Shown in pieces: positions 9,877 to 17,791 of a stretch of DNA of 64,000 nucleotides. The first letter of the stretch is position 1. Each line of letters begins with the position of its first letter. The DNA is from Oceaniferula flava (GTDB lineage Bacteria; Verrucomicrobiota; Verrucomicrobiia; Verrucomicrobiales; Akkermansiaceae). Location of the stretch: positions 248,001-312,000 of the forward strand of contig NZ_JAFBGL010000001.1 in NCBI RefSeq assembly GCF_016811075.1, read 5' to 3'. The notes under the pieces were generated by a model. That model was given only the letters and a program-made list of their open reading frames with translations. It ran no database searches and had not been told where the DNA came from. Both the position numbers and the translations under genes were made by a program.

Positions 9877-10548
9877 TTAATCTAGCAGATCCGGCCGATT
9901 CTTACGAGTCCGCTGCAGGGCCTTGTTTTTTTTCCAAGCGGCGATCTTGCCGTGGTCCCCGCTGAGCAAGACATCGGGCACCTTCATGCCTCGGAAGTCG
10001 TTGGGCTTGGTGTAAGCGGGAGCTTCTAACATGTTGGGATCGGTGAACGATTCGTCTTCCGGTGAGCGGGCGTCACCCAATGCTCCGGGAATGAGGCGGA
10101 CAATGGCATCGGTGACCACCGCCGCCGCGATGGCGCCATTGGTCAGCACGTAGTCGCCGATGGAGATTTCGCGATCGACGAGTTCCTCGATCACTCGGTG
10201 ATCGACTCCTTCGTAATGACCGCAGAGGATGATGAGGTGGGCGCTGTCGGCCAGCTCTTGGGCGTGTTGTTGTTTGAAGGGAATTCCTTGGGGGGTCATC
10301 AACAGCACCTGGGTGTCGTCGCCGCGTAGTTCTTCCACGGCGGCAAAAATGGGTTCCGGTTTCAGCAGCATGCCTTGGCCGCCGCCGCAGAGGTATTCAT
10401 CGGTCTTGCGGTGTTTGCCCGTGGCCCAGTCGCGCAGTTGATGGGCGTGGACTTCGACCAGTCCGGCTTCCCGAGCGCGGCGCATGATGCTTTCGCTGAG
10501 GGGAGCCAGGGCGATTTCGGGGAACAGGGTGATGATGTCAATGCGCAC
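9877..10548 (-). CDS. trmD: tRNA (guanine37-N1)-methyltransferase
   Basis: SAM-dependent enzyme that makes m1G37 in tRNAs and prevents frameshifting. The 223-residue SPOUT protein has the N-terminal MRIDIITLFPE, the trefoil-knot segments LLMTPQGIPF, LIILCGHYEGVDHRV and EISIGDYVLTNGAIAAAVV, and the C-terminal HGKIAAWKKN helix. The usual YVLTGGE of many TrmD proteins reads YVLTNGA here. It is not beside rpsP, rimM or rplS, the common partners. Confidence 0.95.
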   Translation of the reverse strand: MRIDIITLFPEIALAPLSESIMRRAREAGLVEVHAHQLRDWATGKHRKTDEYLCGGGQGMLLKPEPIFAAVEELRGDDTQVLLMTPQGIPFKQQHAQELADSAHLIILCGHYEGVDHRVIEELVDREISIGDYVLTNGAIAAAVVTDAIVRLIPGALGDARSPEDESFTDPNMLEAPAYTKPNDFRGMKVPDVLLSGDHGKIAAWKKNKALQRTRKNRPDLLD

Positions 10549-10630
10549 GGTGGGAGAGGTAGGATGAAAGAAGTAAGAAGCAAGACGTATTGGGTTTGAA
10601 GTTTTTTCTCAAGTCGCTACTTCTGCCTCG

Positions 10631-11758
10631 GTGAGCCAGTCCATCTATATTGTTGCCGGAGAGGTTAGTGGGGACACCCATGGAGCCTGCTTGATGTCGG
10701 CGCTGCAAGAGCAGCTGCCGGAGGTGGTGTTTCACGGTGCCGGCGGGCCGGAAATGCAAGCTGTCAGCGAGCATGTGACCAATTGGGTCGAGGATGCTGC
10801 TGTCATGGGGATCGTGGAGGTGCTGAAGCATTACAAGTGGTTCAAGCAGCGTTTCGATGAGATGCTGCGCGAATTGGTGGCGCTGAAACCTGATGTGCTG
10901 GTGCTGATCGATTACCCAGGTTTCAACCTTCGTTTTGCCACGGCGGTGCGCGAGCAGCTGCCTGACACCAAGATCGTTTATTACATCAGCCCGCAGGTTT
11001 GGGCTTGGAACAAGGGGCGCATCCCCAAGATGGCGGCAACCCTCGACCTGATGCTGTGCATTTTCCCCTTCGAGCAGGAGATTTTCCAATCGGCGGGACT
11101 GAAAACCGTCTTCACCGGTCACCCCTTGGTGGATGAGCTGGAGGAGAAAAAAATCGATGTGCCTCGCGAGGATGGGCTGGTGGGCCTCTTTCCCGGCAGC
11201 CGTGAGCGTGAGGTCGCGCGACTGTTCCCGCTGATGGTGGAGACGGCGCGCCGGATGCATGTGCATCATCCGGAGTGGACCTATGAGGCCGCAGCGGCAT
11301 CGGAAAAGCTGGCTGCAAGCATGCGCGAGATTGTGCAGAAGTCAGGTCTCGCCGACACAGGGGTGATCAAGATTGGCACTGGAACCAGCCACGCCCTGAT
11401 GCAGCGCGCTACCTGTGGGGTGGTGGCTAGCGGCACCGCGACACTCGAGGCGGCCGCGCTGGGACTACCGTATTGTCTGGTTTATAAAGTCGCCTGGCCG
11501 ACCTGGGTTATGGGCAAGCTGTTAGTCAAAGTTGATTTCATTGGTCTGGTCAACATACTCGCCGGTGAAAAGGTGGTTGATGAGCTGATCCAGACCGAAG
11601 CGGAGCCCCATAATCTCGAGCTCTGCCTCACCACCCTGCTCAAGGATGAGTCGGCGCGGGAGACGCTGCGCGCGCGCCTGCTCGATACCGCATCCCGCCT
11701 GGGCGAACCGGGAGCTCACGACCGCGCTGCCGCTGAAATTGCCAAGTTATTCGTCTAA
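10631..11758 (+). CDS. lpxB: Lipid-A-disaccharide synthase
   Basis: GT19 enzyme of the Raetz pathway that joins UDP-diacylglucosamine and lipid X to give the lipid A disaccharide. The 375 residues include the N-terminal SIYIVAGEVSGDTHGA, the segment YYISPQVWAWNKGRI and the C-terminal donor-site stretch VASGTATLEAAALGLPYCLVYK. GTG 10631 is taken as start because the family motif begins a few residues later. Its presence shows that the organism makes lipid A. Confidence 0.95.
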   Translation: MSQSIYIVAGEVSGDTHGACLMSALQEQLPEVVFHGAGGPEMQAVSEHVTNWVEDAAVMGIVEVLKHYKWFKQRFDEMLRELVALKPDVLVLIDYPGFNLRFATAVREQLPDTKIVYYISPQVWAWNKGRIPKMAATLDLMLCIFPFEQEIFQSAGLKTVFTGHPLVDELEEKKIDVPREDGLVGLFPGSREREVARLFPLMVETARRMHVHHPEWTYEAAAASEKLAASMREIVQKSGLADTGVIKIGTGTSHALMQRATCGVVASGTATLEAAALGLPYCLVYKVAWPTWVMGKLLVKVDFIGLVNILAGEKVVDELIQTEAEPHNLELCLTTLLKDESARETLRARLLDTASRLGEPGAHDRAAAEIAKLFV

Positions 11759-11786
11759 GCCTCTGTTCCCCAAATTTTCTACCATC

Positions 11787-12638
11787 ATGTCTGAATCCAA
11801 TCCGCGCATTTACAAAGTTATCCTGATGATCCTTCCCGTGGGGGTGGTGATCGGCACCATCATCTTCATGTATATGTATTTTCACAACGAACGCCGCGAT
11901 GAGCAAAATCATGCGGTGATCGCCTCCCATGGTCTGCGCGTCGATGATTTGCAGGATATGGTGGGGAAATTTAGCAATCGGATCGGTGTTAGGGCGGTGG
12001 ACTCCGAAGAGGGGCGCCGTGGTTTGGTCGCCGCGGCCTCCATGATCGAGGGCCGCCTGGGACCGCAGAACGTTGGTTTTCCCGTGAAAAAGAGCGAAGG
12101 GCAGGCCTCGCATGGTCGACTCTGGAAGGCGCTCTGGGTGGATATTCGCGGTAGTGAAGATCCGGAGAGCATTATCTTCGCCGCAGTGTCCTTCTCGGGT
12201 GCCGGTGAGATGGCGGATGCCAATACCGTGAGCAGCATGGTCATGCTGGCCTCCACCATGGCACGTGAGGTGCCGGAGCGGACGATCCGCTTTGTCTTTC
12301 TCCCGCTCGACCTGTCACCCTCCGAGCAGAACCGCTGGCTGCTGGAGCGTTGTCTCAACGATGGCGAGCGCTGCGATGGCATTGTGGGGCTGAAAGAAAT
12401 GCAGGGCGAACTCGCCGTGGGCGACGGTGCTTGGCAGGCTGAGGCCGGATCGGACTCGCAGTGGTGGCAATATTTGCAAGACCAGAGCTCCCGTCCGGAG
12501 ACCGAAGCACCGGCCGTCTGGCTGAGTCACCCGGTTTTTTCACCCGACACGTGGAAGGGGCAGGATGACAAGCGCCTGCAAAAAACCATCGAAGCAGCAG
12601 GCAGCATGAAAGAATGGCTGAAAAGAGCGGCCAAATAG
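11787..12638 (+). CDS. Membrane-anchored M28-like protein without metal ligands
   Basis: The 283-residue protein has one N-terminal helix (about residues 9-27) and then a soluble domain. The stretch SIIFAAVSFSGAGEMADANT, the following helix and PERTIRFVFLPLDL follow the layout of M28 zinc aminopeptidases (HxD strand, GADDN loop, RTxRFVFxxxEE strand), but the ligand positions are not His, Asp or Glu. It therefore looks like a pseudoenzyme; this fold assignment is by eye. It starts 28 nt after lpxB, so the two may be co-transcribed. Confidence 0.65.
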   Translation: MSESNPRIYKVILMILPVGVVIGTIIFMYMYFHNERRDEQNHAVIASHGLRVDDLQDMVGKFSNRIGVRAVDSEEGRRGLVAAASMIEGRLGPQNVGFPVKKSEGQASHGRLWKALWVDIRGSEDPESIIFAAVSFSGAGEMADANTVSSMVMLASTMAREVPERTIRFVFLPLDLSPSEQNRWLLERCLNDGERCDGIVGLKEMQGELAVGDGAWQAEAGSDSQWWQYLQDQSSRPETEAPAVWLSHPVFSPDTWKGQDDKRLQKTIEAAGSMKEWLKRAAK

Positions 12639-12782
12639 CGCGATTTCAGACTAAATTGGCAAGAGATGTGATTCTTTTGAAAAAACATCTTGTCAGAAAG
12701 GCTGAGCTGGGATAATTCCCCTGCGCGCTCCTCGCCTCACTTTGGCAACCGTCAAAATGACCGGGGAGAAAGGAATCAAAAA

Positions 12783-12855
12783 GGGGCATTAGCTCAGTTG
12801 GTAGAGCACCTGCATGGCATGCAGGGGGTCAGCGGTTCGAATCCGCTATGCTCCA
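12783..12855 (+). tRNA. tRNA-Ala(GGC)
   Basis: Acceptor GGGGCAT (12783-12789) pairs with ATGCTCC (12848-12854) with one G-T pair; discriminator A12855. The D arm is GCTC...GAGC, the anticodon arm CCTGC-ATGGCAT-GCAGG with anticodon GGC, and the T arm contains GGTTCGAATCC. CCA is not encoded. Confidence 0.97.
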
Positions 12856-12944
12856 TTTCCCTTTTTAAAACATCCAAAAGACCGATCTCCCGCCGCATGT
12901 TTGCATTAAACAGGCGGCTTTTTTATCGGCAAACCCACCACATT

Positions 12945-13307
12945 ATGGCAATTGAAGGCAAAGAACTCGCCATCGCATGCGCTCGCGCTGCGGAGGAAAT
13001 CCAGGCTGAGGACATCCGTGTTCTCGACCTCACCGGTGTGTCTTCGCTGACCGATTTCATGGTCGTCTGCTCCGGCACCTCACTGCCGCACTTGAAGGCC
13101 GTGATGCGTGATGTGGAAAAGGAAATCATCGAGAAGTATGGCTCGTCACCGCACCAGGCCGAGGGCGGCTCTGATTCGCGCTGGATGGTGCTCGATTACA
13201 TCGATGTCATGGTGCACGTCATGCACCAGGAGCTCCGTGACCTCTATGGCCTGGAAGACCTCTGGGGCGAAGGCAAGGAGGTTGAGTGGCAGGACGCCGC
13301 CGAGTAA
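12945..13307 (+). CDS. rsfS: Ribosomal silencing factor RsfS
   Basis: Binds protein L14 on the 50S subunit and blocks subunit joining in stationary phase or starvation. The 120 residues contain the family core DIRVLDLTGVSSLTDFMVVC, then GSDSRWMVLDYIDVMVHVM and the C-terminal YGLEDLWGE. ATG 12945 gives the normal family length. It lies 89 nt downstream of tRNA-Ala on the same strand. Confidence 0.95.
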   Translation: MAIEGKELAIACARAAEEIQAEDIRVLDLTGVSSLTDFMVVCSGTSLPHLKAVMRDVEKEIIEKYGSSPHQAEGGSDSRWMVLDYIDVMVHVMHQELRDLYGLEDLWGEGKEVEWQDAAE

Positions 13308-13352
13308 TTGCTTTTCGGGTGAATAATTCTCCCTACCTTGCGTCTACTTGAT

Positions 13353-13601
13353 ATGGCGCGCAAGAAGATTGATCTCTCGAAAATCCACGGACGGATTCAG
13401 TTCGTGCGTAGTTTTCCCGACTACAAAGTCAAAGTAGTCGATTCGTTTCCCGACCTCAAGGTGCAGCTGGTGAAGAGCTTTCCCAACAAAGCGGGGCAGT
13501 GGAAAATCGTCAATTCGTTCCCCGATTACAAAATCCAGATCGTTAATTCCTTTCCGGATTTCAAAATCAAATACGTCAAAAGTTTCCCTGGTGTTAGGTA
13601 G
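13353..13601 (+). CDS. Small basic protein of six 11-residue SFPD repeats
   Basis: The 82-residue product has a 14-residue basic leader (MARKKIDLSKIHGR) and then six consecutive units of the form x-x-x-V-x-S-F-P-D-x-K: IQFVRSFPDYK, VKVVDSFPDLK, VQLVKSFPNKAGQ (two extra residues), WKIVNSFPDYK, IQIVNSFPDFK and IKYVKSFPGVR. Alternating hydrophobic residues before each SFPD turn suggest short beta strands joined by turns. No signal peptide. I do not recognise an experimentally characterised family. It lies 45 nt after rsfS and just before the candidate origin. Confidence 0.75.
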   Translation: MARKKIDLSKIHGRIQFVRSFPDYKVKVVDSFPDLKVQLVKSFPNKAGQWKIVNSFPDYKIQIVNSFPDFKIKYVKSFPGVR

Positions 13602-14170
13602 CTGCCACCCAATGTGAATAACTTGGGTATAAGGTGTAAGAAAGTGGATTGTAGCCGTTAAGGTCGAGCCGGGTTTCAGGTGACGAAGCTTGGTGTGAAT
13701 GGGGTGATCAAATGGCACTGGTTGTGAGTTTCAGATGTTACTCACTGAGTTATTCACATTTGAATATCCTGCTGGCTAACAGGTAATCTATCAGGAAAAT
13801 GCGGATTTTTTCACGATGTGTAAATGACTTGTCGACTTGTGAACAAGTTATTCACAATTTGAAAAGGGGCTTATGAACAGGATGATGTGAATAAATGAGG
13901 ATGACACTGCCTGGTCGGAAACGCCTGCAGGGCTGATCAAAAACAGTGCAGAAAAGTAATGTGAATAACTTGGCAATAAGTGGGGAAAAGATCACATGAG
14001 CAGCTAGAATCTTTAGCTGCGAGCTCTGTGGGGTTGGTGGTGTTGGTAGGCGTCTGTCCAGCCAATCATCCATGGGTCACGCAGCTGCCCTTTATTTGGA
14101 TGAGTTCCACCTTGCTCTATACGTTAGGTTTTCTATGGTCTGCGAAATATTAGCACTGCACATAAAACTA
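13602..14170. other. Non-coding region with DnaA-box cluster; candidate oriC
   Basis: No convincing gene occurs in these 569 nt. Five exact copies of TTATTCACA, which fits the DnaA-box consensus TTWTNCACA, are present: plus strand at 13750-13758 and 13848-13856, minus strand at 13613-13621, 13886-13894 and 13960-13968. The outer two share a 16-nt extended form, AATGTGAATAACTTGG. An inverted repeat ACTTGT-GA-ACAAGT lies at 13835-13848, directly before one box. Degenerate boxes occur at 13693 and 13871. Function as origin is inferred. Confidence 0.6.
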
Positions 14171-15811
14171 ATGAATTTAACTATCGGATCGTTTCTTGTT
14201 TTTACCGCCTTGGTCGGACTTCTCACTTGGTTCCTGACGCGCAAGGATGACCATGGAAGTTCGGTGGGTTATTTCCTGGGCGGGCGTAGTTTGGCCTTTC
14301 CCTTCATTGCCGGCTCACTGTTGCTGACCAATCTTTCCACTGAGCAGTTGGTGGGCTTGAACGGCGCGGCCTTTAAACATGGTCTGCATGTGATGGTCTG
14401 GGAGGTCGGGGCGGTGATTACCCTGGTGATGATGGCGCTGTATTTCCTGCCAAAGTTTTTGCGCAGTGGGGTCGCCACGGTGCCTCAGTATCTGGGGATT
14501 CGCTACGATGGTCAGGTGCGTGCGATTGTCGATGCGGTGTTCCTGTTAGCATACGCGCTGATCCTGTTACCCATCGTGCTCTACTCGGGTGCCAAAGGGT
14601 TGGCGAGCATGCTCGATCTCAGTGCTCTTACGGGGATCGAAAGTGAGTCCGGGGTGATCTGGTTTGTGGTCATTCTGATCGGGGTGATCGGTTCGGTTTA
14701 TGCGCTGTTCGGTGGACTGCGCACGGTGGCGGTGTCCGATACTCTCAATGGTGCCGGGTTATTGGTCGGCGGTATGCTGATCACGTATTTTGGTCTTCAG
14801 GCGGTGGGCGATGGTGCCGGGGTGATGAAGGGGGTGGAGATTCTCAAGTCGGCCGATCCGGAACGCTTCAATTCCATCGGAGGCCCCAAGGCCGAGGTTC
14901 CATTCAGCACCATCTTTACCGGGGTGATGCTGCTCAATCTTTTCTACTGGTGTACCAACCAGCAAATCATTCAGCGGACTTTTGGGGCCAGTAGTTTGAG
15001 CGAGGGGCAAAAAGGTGTGCTGCTCACAGGCGGGCTGAAATTGTTGGGGCCGCTCTACCTGGTGATCCCCGGGATGATTGCTTATCACCTCTACGCCAGC
15101 AGTGGAGTGAAGGCGGATGATGCCTATGGCCATCTGGTGAAGTCCGTGCTGCCGCCCCACCTCACCGGCTTCTTCGCCGCGGTCATGGTGGGTGCGATTC
15201 TGAGTTCGTTCAACTCCGCGCTGAACTCGACCTGTACCATTTTCAGTCTCGGCTTTTACAAGGGGATGATCAACAAGGAGGCTTCGGAGCGCCAGGTGGT
15301 GGCTTCCGGGCGTTGGTTCGGATTGGGGATTGCCGTCGTCAGTGTGCTCATTGCGCCTCAACTGTTAGGCCAGGACAGCTTGTTTGGCTACCTGCAGAAA
15401 ATGAACGCAATCTACTTCATCCCACTCTTCGCGGTGATCATTGTGGGCATGACCACCAAGCGGGTGCCGGCTCTGGCAGCCAAGGTGGGCATGGCGGTTG
15501 GTTTTGCGCTGTTTTTCATCGGCTACTTTGTGCCGGTGGGCACCAAACTCAACGATTCCGGCGAGGAAGTGGCTCGCTACATGTCCGGCGACTGGATGAA
15601 TGGCTTCCACTTCATCGGTTTGGTCTTTGCCATCATCGTGGTCATCATGCTGGTGATCAGCCTGTTCAAAGGACGTGATACCGACTTCGTGCAAGAAGAT
15701 GTCAAGGCAGTCGATATGACGCCATGGAAACACGGCAAATTGGTCGGTGCAATTCTCACAGTCATTGTGGTGATCATCTACGGCGTCTTTGCCGACTTCA
15801 GTGTATTGTAG
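14171..15811 (+). CDS. Sodium:solute symporter (SSS/SGLT-type)
   Basis: Inner-membrane secondary transporter of 546 residues with about 14 membrane segments. The sequence begins TIGSFLVFTALVGLLTWFLT and contains the SSS features GYFLGGRSLAFPFIAGSLL, SNLS-like LTNLSTEQLVGLNG, YALFGGLRTVAVSDT and the sodium-site region GAILSSFNSALNSTCTIFSL, closest in style to the vSGLT sugar transporters. ATG 14171 is chosen because membrane segment 1 starts just after it and upstream sequence is polar and non-conserved. The solute cannot be fixed from sequence. Confidence 0.88.
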   Translation: MNLTIGSFLVFTALVGLLTWFLTRKDDHGSSVGYFLGGRSLAFPFIAGSLLLTNLSTEQLVGLNGAAFKHGLHVMVWEVGAVITLVMMALYFLPKFLRSGVATVPQYLGIRYDGQVRAIVDAVFLLAYALILLPIVLYSGAKGLASMLDLSALTGIESESGVIWFVVILIGVIGSVYALFGGLRTVAVSDTLNGAGLLVGGMLITYFGLQAVGDGAGVMKGVEILKSADPERFNSIGGPKAEVPFSTIFTGVMLLNLFYWCTNQQIIQRTFGASSLSEGQKGVLLTGGLKLLGPLYLVIPGMIAYHLYASSGVKADDAYGHLVKSVLPPHLTGFFAAVMVGAILSSFNSALNSTCTIFSLGFYKGMINKEASERQVVASGRWFGLGIAVVSVLIAPQLLGQDSLFGYLQKMNAIYFIPLFAVIIVGMTTKRVPALAAKVGMAVGFALFFIGYFVPVGTKLNDSGEEVARYMSGDWMNGFHFIGLVFAIIVVIMLVISLFKGRDTDFVQEDVKAVDMTPWKHGKLVGAILTVIVVIIYGVFADFSVL

Positions 15812-15839
15812 AAAAAGCGCCCTGGAGTGCGGGCGAGAG

Positions 15840-15860
15840 GGCTGCCTGATTTGGGCAGCC
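15840..15860 (+). terminator. Hairpin after the symporter gene
   Basis: GGCTGCC (15840-15846) and GGCAGCC (15854-15860) form a 7-bp stem with a 7-nt loop, 29 nt after the symporter stop. No T-run follows, so this is a weak or Rho-assisted end, or an mRNA 3' stabiliser. Confidence 0.4.
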
Positions 15861-15984
15861 GGTGGATTGGTGTTGGCGTATCGCCTTGTTGCTGATACAT
15901 CTGTGCGGGTCGTTAGTTAGGCGATCTAAGATTTTTAAAACCCTTGAGTTTTTGAAATTATTTATAAAAGCCACCAATTAAGCG

Positions 15985-16013
15985 TTGACCTACGGTGCAC
16001 TATTGTGTACTAA
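15985..16013 (+). promoter_or_regulatory. Predicted sigma70-type promoter for the dcw cluster
   Basis: TTGACC (15985-15990), a 17-nt spacer and TACTAA (16008-16013) stand 30 nt before the mraZ start codon. The leader would be only about 20-25 nt. The -35 is the same as in the predicted mre promoter at 3279-3284. Confidence 0.5.
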
Positions 16014-16043
16014 CTTGCTCCATCAGGAAGACCCTGTGCACCA

Positions 16044-16505
16044 ATGGAGACGAAAAGTTACAAGCTCGGCGGGTTTTACCCCTACAAAATGGACGCGAAA
16101 TGTCGCGTTTCCATGCCGGCGGACTGGCGTGCTCAAATTGGCAATGGCGAGCTGCAGCTGCTGCAGTCCTCAAACGAAAAGCTGCCCACACTGCGTGTGC
16201 TGACGGCAAACGAGTTTGAGAAGATGCAAAAAGAGGTGGAGGACAGCGATCTGAAGCCGGCGCAGAAGCGAGCCTACTTGGGGGCGTTCTTTGAACGTTG
16301 CACCAAGACCTACATCAACGATCAAGGGAAGCTGAGTATTCCCAAAGCCCTGCTCGACCACCCAGGTCTGGTAGCAGGGGAGTCGCTCGTCCTCTGCGGA
16401 CGTGGCGGATACATCGAAATTTTGAACGAAGACAATTACCAGAAACTCTGCGCTGCTCGCGAAGCAACCATCGAAGAGCTCGATGCCGACTTCGGTTTCT
16501 TTTAA
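16044..16505 (+). CDS. mraZ: Transcriptional regulator / division protein MraZ
   Basis: DNA-binding repressor usually encoded first in dcw clusters and autoregulating them. The 153-residue protein has two SpoVT/AbrB-type halves: first KMDAKCRVSMPADWR (residues about 15-29) and second INDQGKLSIPKALLDH (about 92-107). The usual DxKGRxxxP motif has Cys in place of Gly in the first half. It is followed by a 332-nt gap before rsmH, unusually long for this gene pair. Confidence 0.93.
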   Translation: METKSYKLGGFYPYKMDAKCRVSMPADWRAQIGNGELQLLQSSNEKLPTLRVLTANEFEKMQKEVEDSDLKPAQKRAYLGAFFERCTKTYINDQGKLSIPKALLDHPGLVAGESLVLCGRGGYIEILNEDNYQKLCAAREATIEELDADFGFF

Positions 16506-16591
16506 TTGCCGAACCCACCAACCACTTTTTTCTGTGATACACGCTGATACGCAACTGACAACACCGCTGTTCACCCAGCGCAATGGTGCTT

Positions 16592-16634
16592 GTGCAGAGG
16601 CCGGGATGACTTGGAGGGAGTCCCGCCTCTGCAC
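16592..16634 (+). repeat. Bulged hairpin element, copy A
   Basis: GTGCAGAGG (16592-16600) pairs with CCTCTGCAC (16626-16634); a single C (16601) bulges; CGGGA (16602-16606) pairs with TCCCG (16621-16625). The 14-nt purine-rich loop reads TGACTTGGAGGGAG. Loop, inner stem and bulge position are shared with copy B, while three outer pairs differ and still pair. Confidence 0.75.
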
Positions 16635-16770
16635 GGCATCTCTACTTGCCGCCTAATCACTGATCACCCTTAGCCACTTTAATACGAAACACTTTCCTGG
16701 ATACACGCTGATACATCAATGCAGTTCACCCTTACGCGTTCATGTTGTTTAAACACACAGAGTTGGTAGT

Positions 16771-16811
16771 CGCTGGGGTCGGGATGACTTGGAGGGAGTC
16801 CCGCCCCGGCG
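16771..16811 (+). repeat. Bulged hairpin element, copy B
   Basis: CGCTGGGG (16771-16778) pairs with CCCCGGCG (16804-16811) including one T-G wobble; T16779 bulges; CGGGA (16780-16784) pairs with TCCCG (16799-16803). The loop at 16785-16798 is identical to that of copy A. It ends 27 nt before the rsmH start codon, so in RNA it would lie in the rsmH leader. Confidence 0.75.
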
Positions 16812-16837
16812 ATTGTTCTGTGTTCACCCCTAGTAGT

Positions 16838-17791
16838 ATGTCTTCCAATCAATCATCTGAAAGTGAGTATCACGTGCCGGTTCTGCTTCCGGAGGTGCTG
16901 CATTTCATGGCGCCGGAGCCAGGCAAGGTTCTTGTCGATGGCACGCTCGGCGGTGGTGGCCACACCGAGGCGATGCTGAAAGCCGGAGCTTCCGTGATTG
17001 GGATTGATCAGGACGATCAGGCGTTGAGCTTTGCCCGCCAGCGCTTGCAGGACTTTTCCGATCACTTCACCGCTTTAAAAGGAAACTTTTCCACCATGCC
17101 CCAGCTGTTGGCCGAGGCCGGTCACCAACAGGTCGACGGAATCCTCGTCGATATTGGCGTGTCGTCGTGGCAGCTGGATGAAGCCGACCGCGGGTTCTCC
17201 TTCGCCAAAGACGGTCCGCTCGACATGCGGATGAACCGCTCGACAGGTGAGACCGCTGCCGATCTGGTGAATACCGCTTCCGCAGAGGACTTGAAAAAGA
17301 TCTTTTTCGAATACGGCGAGGAACGGGCATCGAATAAAATCGTCCGTCGCATCGTCGAGCGCCGTAGCCAGAAGCCATTTGAGACCACTCTGGATCTCGC
17401 CGATTGCATTGCCTCGGTGGTGCCGCGTGGCGGTCGTTCCCATCCAGCCACCCGCGTGTTCCAAGCACTCCGCATTGCCGTCAACGATGAGCTCGGGGTG
17501 CTGAGAGAGCTGCTGGAAAAATCCGCCGACATGCTGAAACCCGGTGGCCGTCTGGCGGTGATCACCTTCCACAGTCTCGAAGACCGGATTGTGAAGCAGT
17601 TTTTCAAAAACGCATCGCAATCGCACATCGATCGCAAAGAGTGGCCGGAGCCACGCCCGAATCCCGATTATCATTACAAACTTCTCACCCGCCGCCCCGT
17701 GGTTGCCGGTGAGGATGAACTGAAACTGAACCGACGTTCGCGCAGTGCCAAGTTGCGCGTCGTGGAAAAAATTCCATCCCCCCAGGCATGA
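16838..17791 (+). CDS. rsmH: 16S rRNA (cytosine1402-N4)-methyltransferase
   Basis: SAM-dependent methylation of C1402 in the 16S rRNA decoding centre; formerly mraW. The 317 residues start MSSNQSSESEYHVPVLLPE and show the SAM loop VDGTLGGGGHTEAML, the family stretch GILVDIGVSSWQLDEADRGF and the C-terminal SLEDRIVKQFF. ATG 16838 is selected because the family's conserved HVPVLL begins about ten residues later. The stop overlaps the ftsL-like start as ATGA. Confidence 0.95.
   Translation: MSSNQSSESEYHVPVLLPEVLHFMAPEPGKVLVDGTLGGGGHTEAMLKAGASVIGIDQDDQALSFARQRLQDFSDHFTALKGNFSTMPQLLAEAGHQQVDGILVDIGVSSWQLDEADRGFSFAKDGPLDMRMNRSTGETAADLVNTASAEDLKKIFFEYGEERASNKIVRRIVERRSQKPFETTLDLADCIASVVPRGGRSHPATRVFQALRIAVNDELGVLRELLEKSADMLKPGGRLAVITFHSLEDRIVKQFFKNASQSHIDRKEWPEPRPNPDYHYKLLTRRPVVAGEDELKLNRRSRSAKLRVVEKIPSPQA

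Larger units (their letters stand above)
16506..16837. other. Long mraZ-rsmH gap holding a diverged duplicated element
   Basis: No gene is seen. Two related blocks occur in the same order: the 15-mer GATACACGCTGATAC at 16536-16550 and again at 16700-16714, a GTTCACCC segment after each, and then the hairpins described at 16592-16634 and 16771-16811. The spacing differs between blocks (164 and 178 nt offsets), so this is an old duplication with indels rather than a recent tandem copy. Confidence 0.7.

Noticed and set aside
11646-11786. Upstream extension of the M28-like gene
   Set aside because: Would overlap lpxB in another frame; the membrane helix follows ATG 11787 as expected.
12690-12944. 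Upstream extension of rsfS
   Set aside because: The extension would translate through the tRNA-Ala gene; family length fits ATG 12945.
13353-13601. Repeats at 13380-13600 as a CRISPR array
   Set aside because: The period is 33 nt in a clean reading frame with conserved amino acids rather than conserved bases, and there are no spacers or cas genes.
13852-14073. 73-codon minus-strand frame inside the DnaA-box region
   Set aside because: No family, poor composition, and it runs across two DnaA boxes; treated as chance.
16607-16798. Hairpin loops as CsrA binding sites, because they expose GGA
   Set aside because: Loop is 14 nt and purine-rich, larger than typical CsrA hairpins, and no csrA gene is in view; considered speculative.
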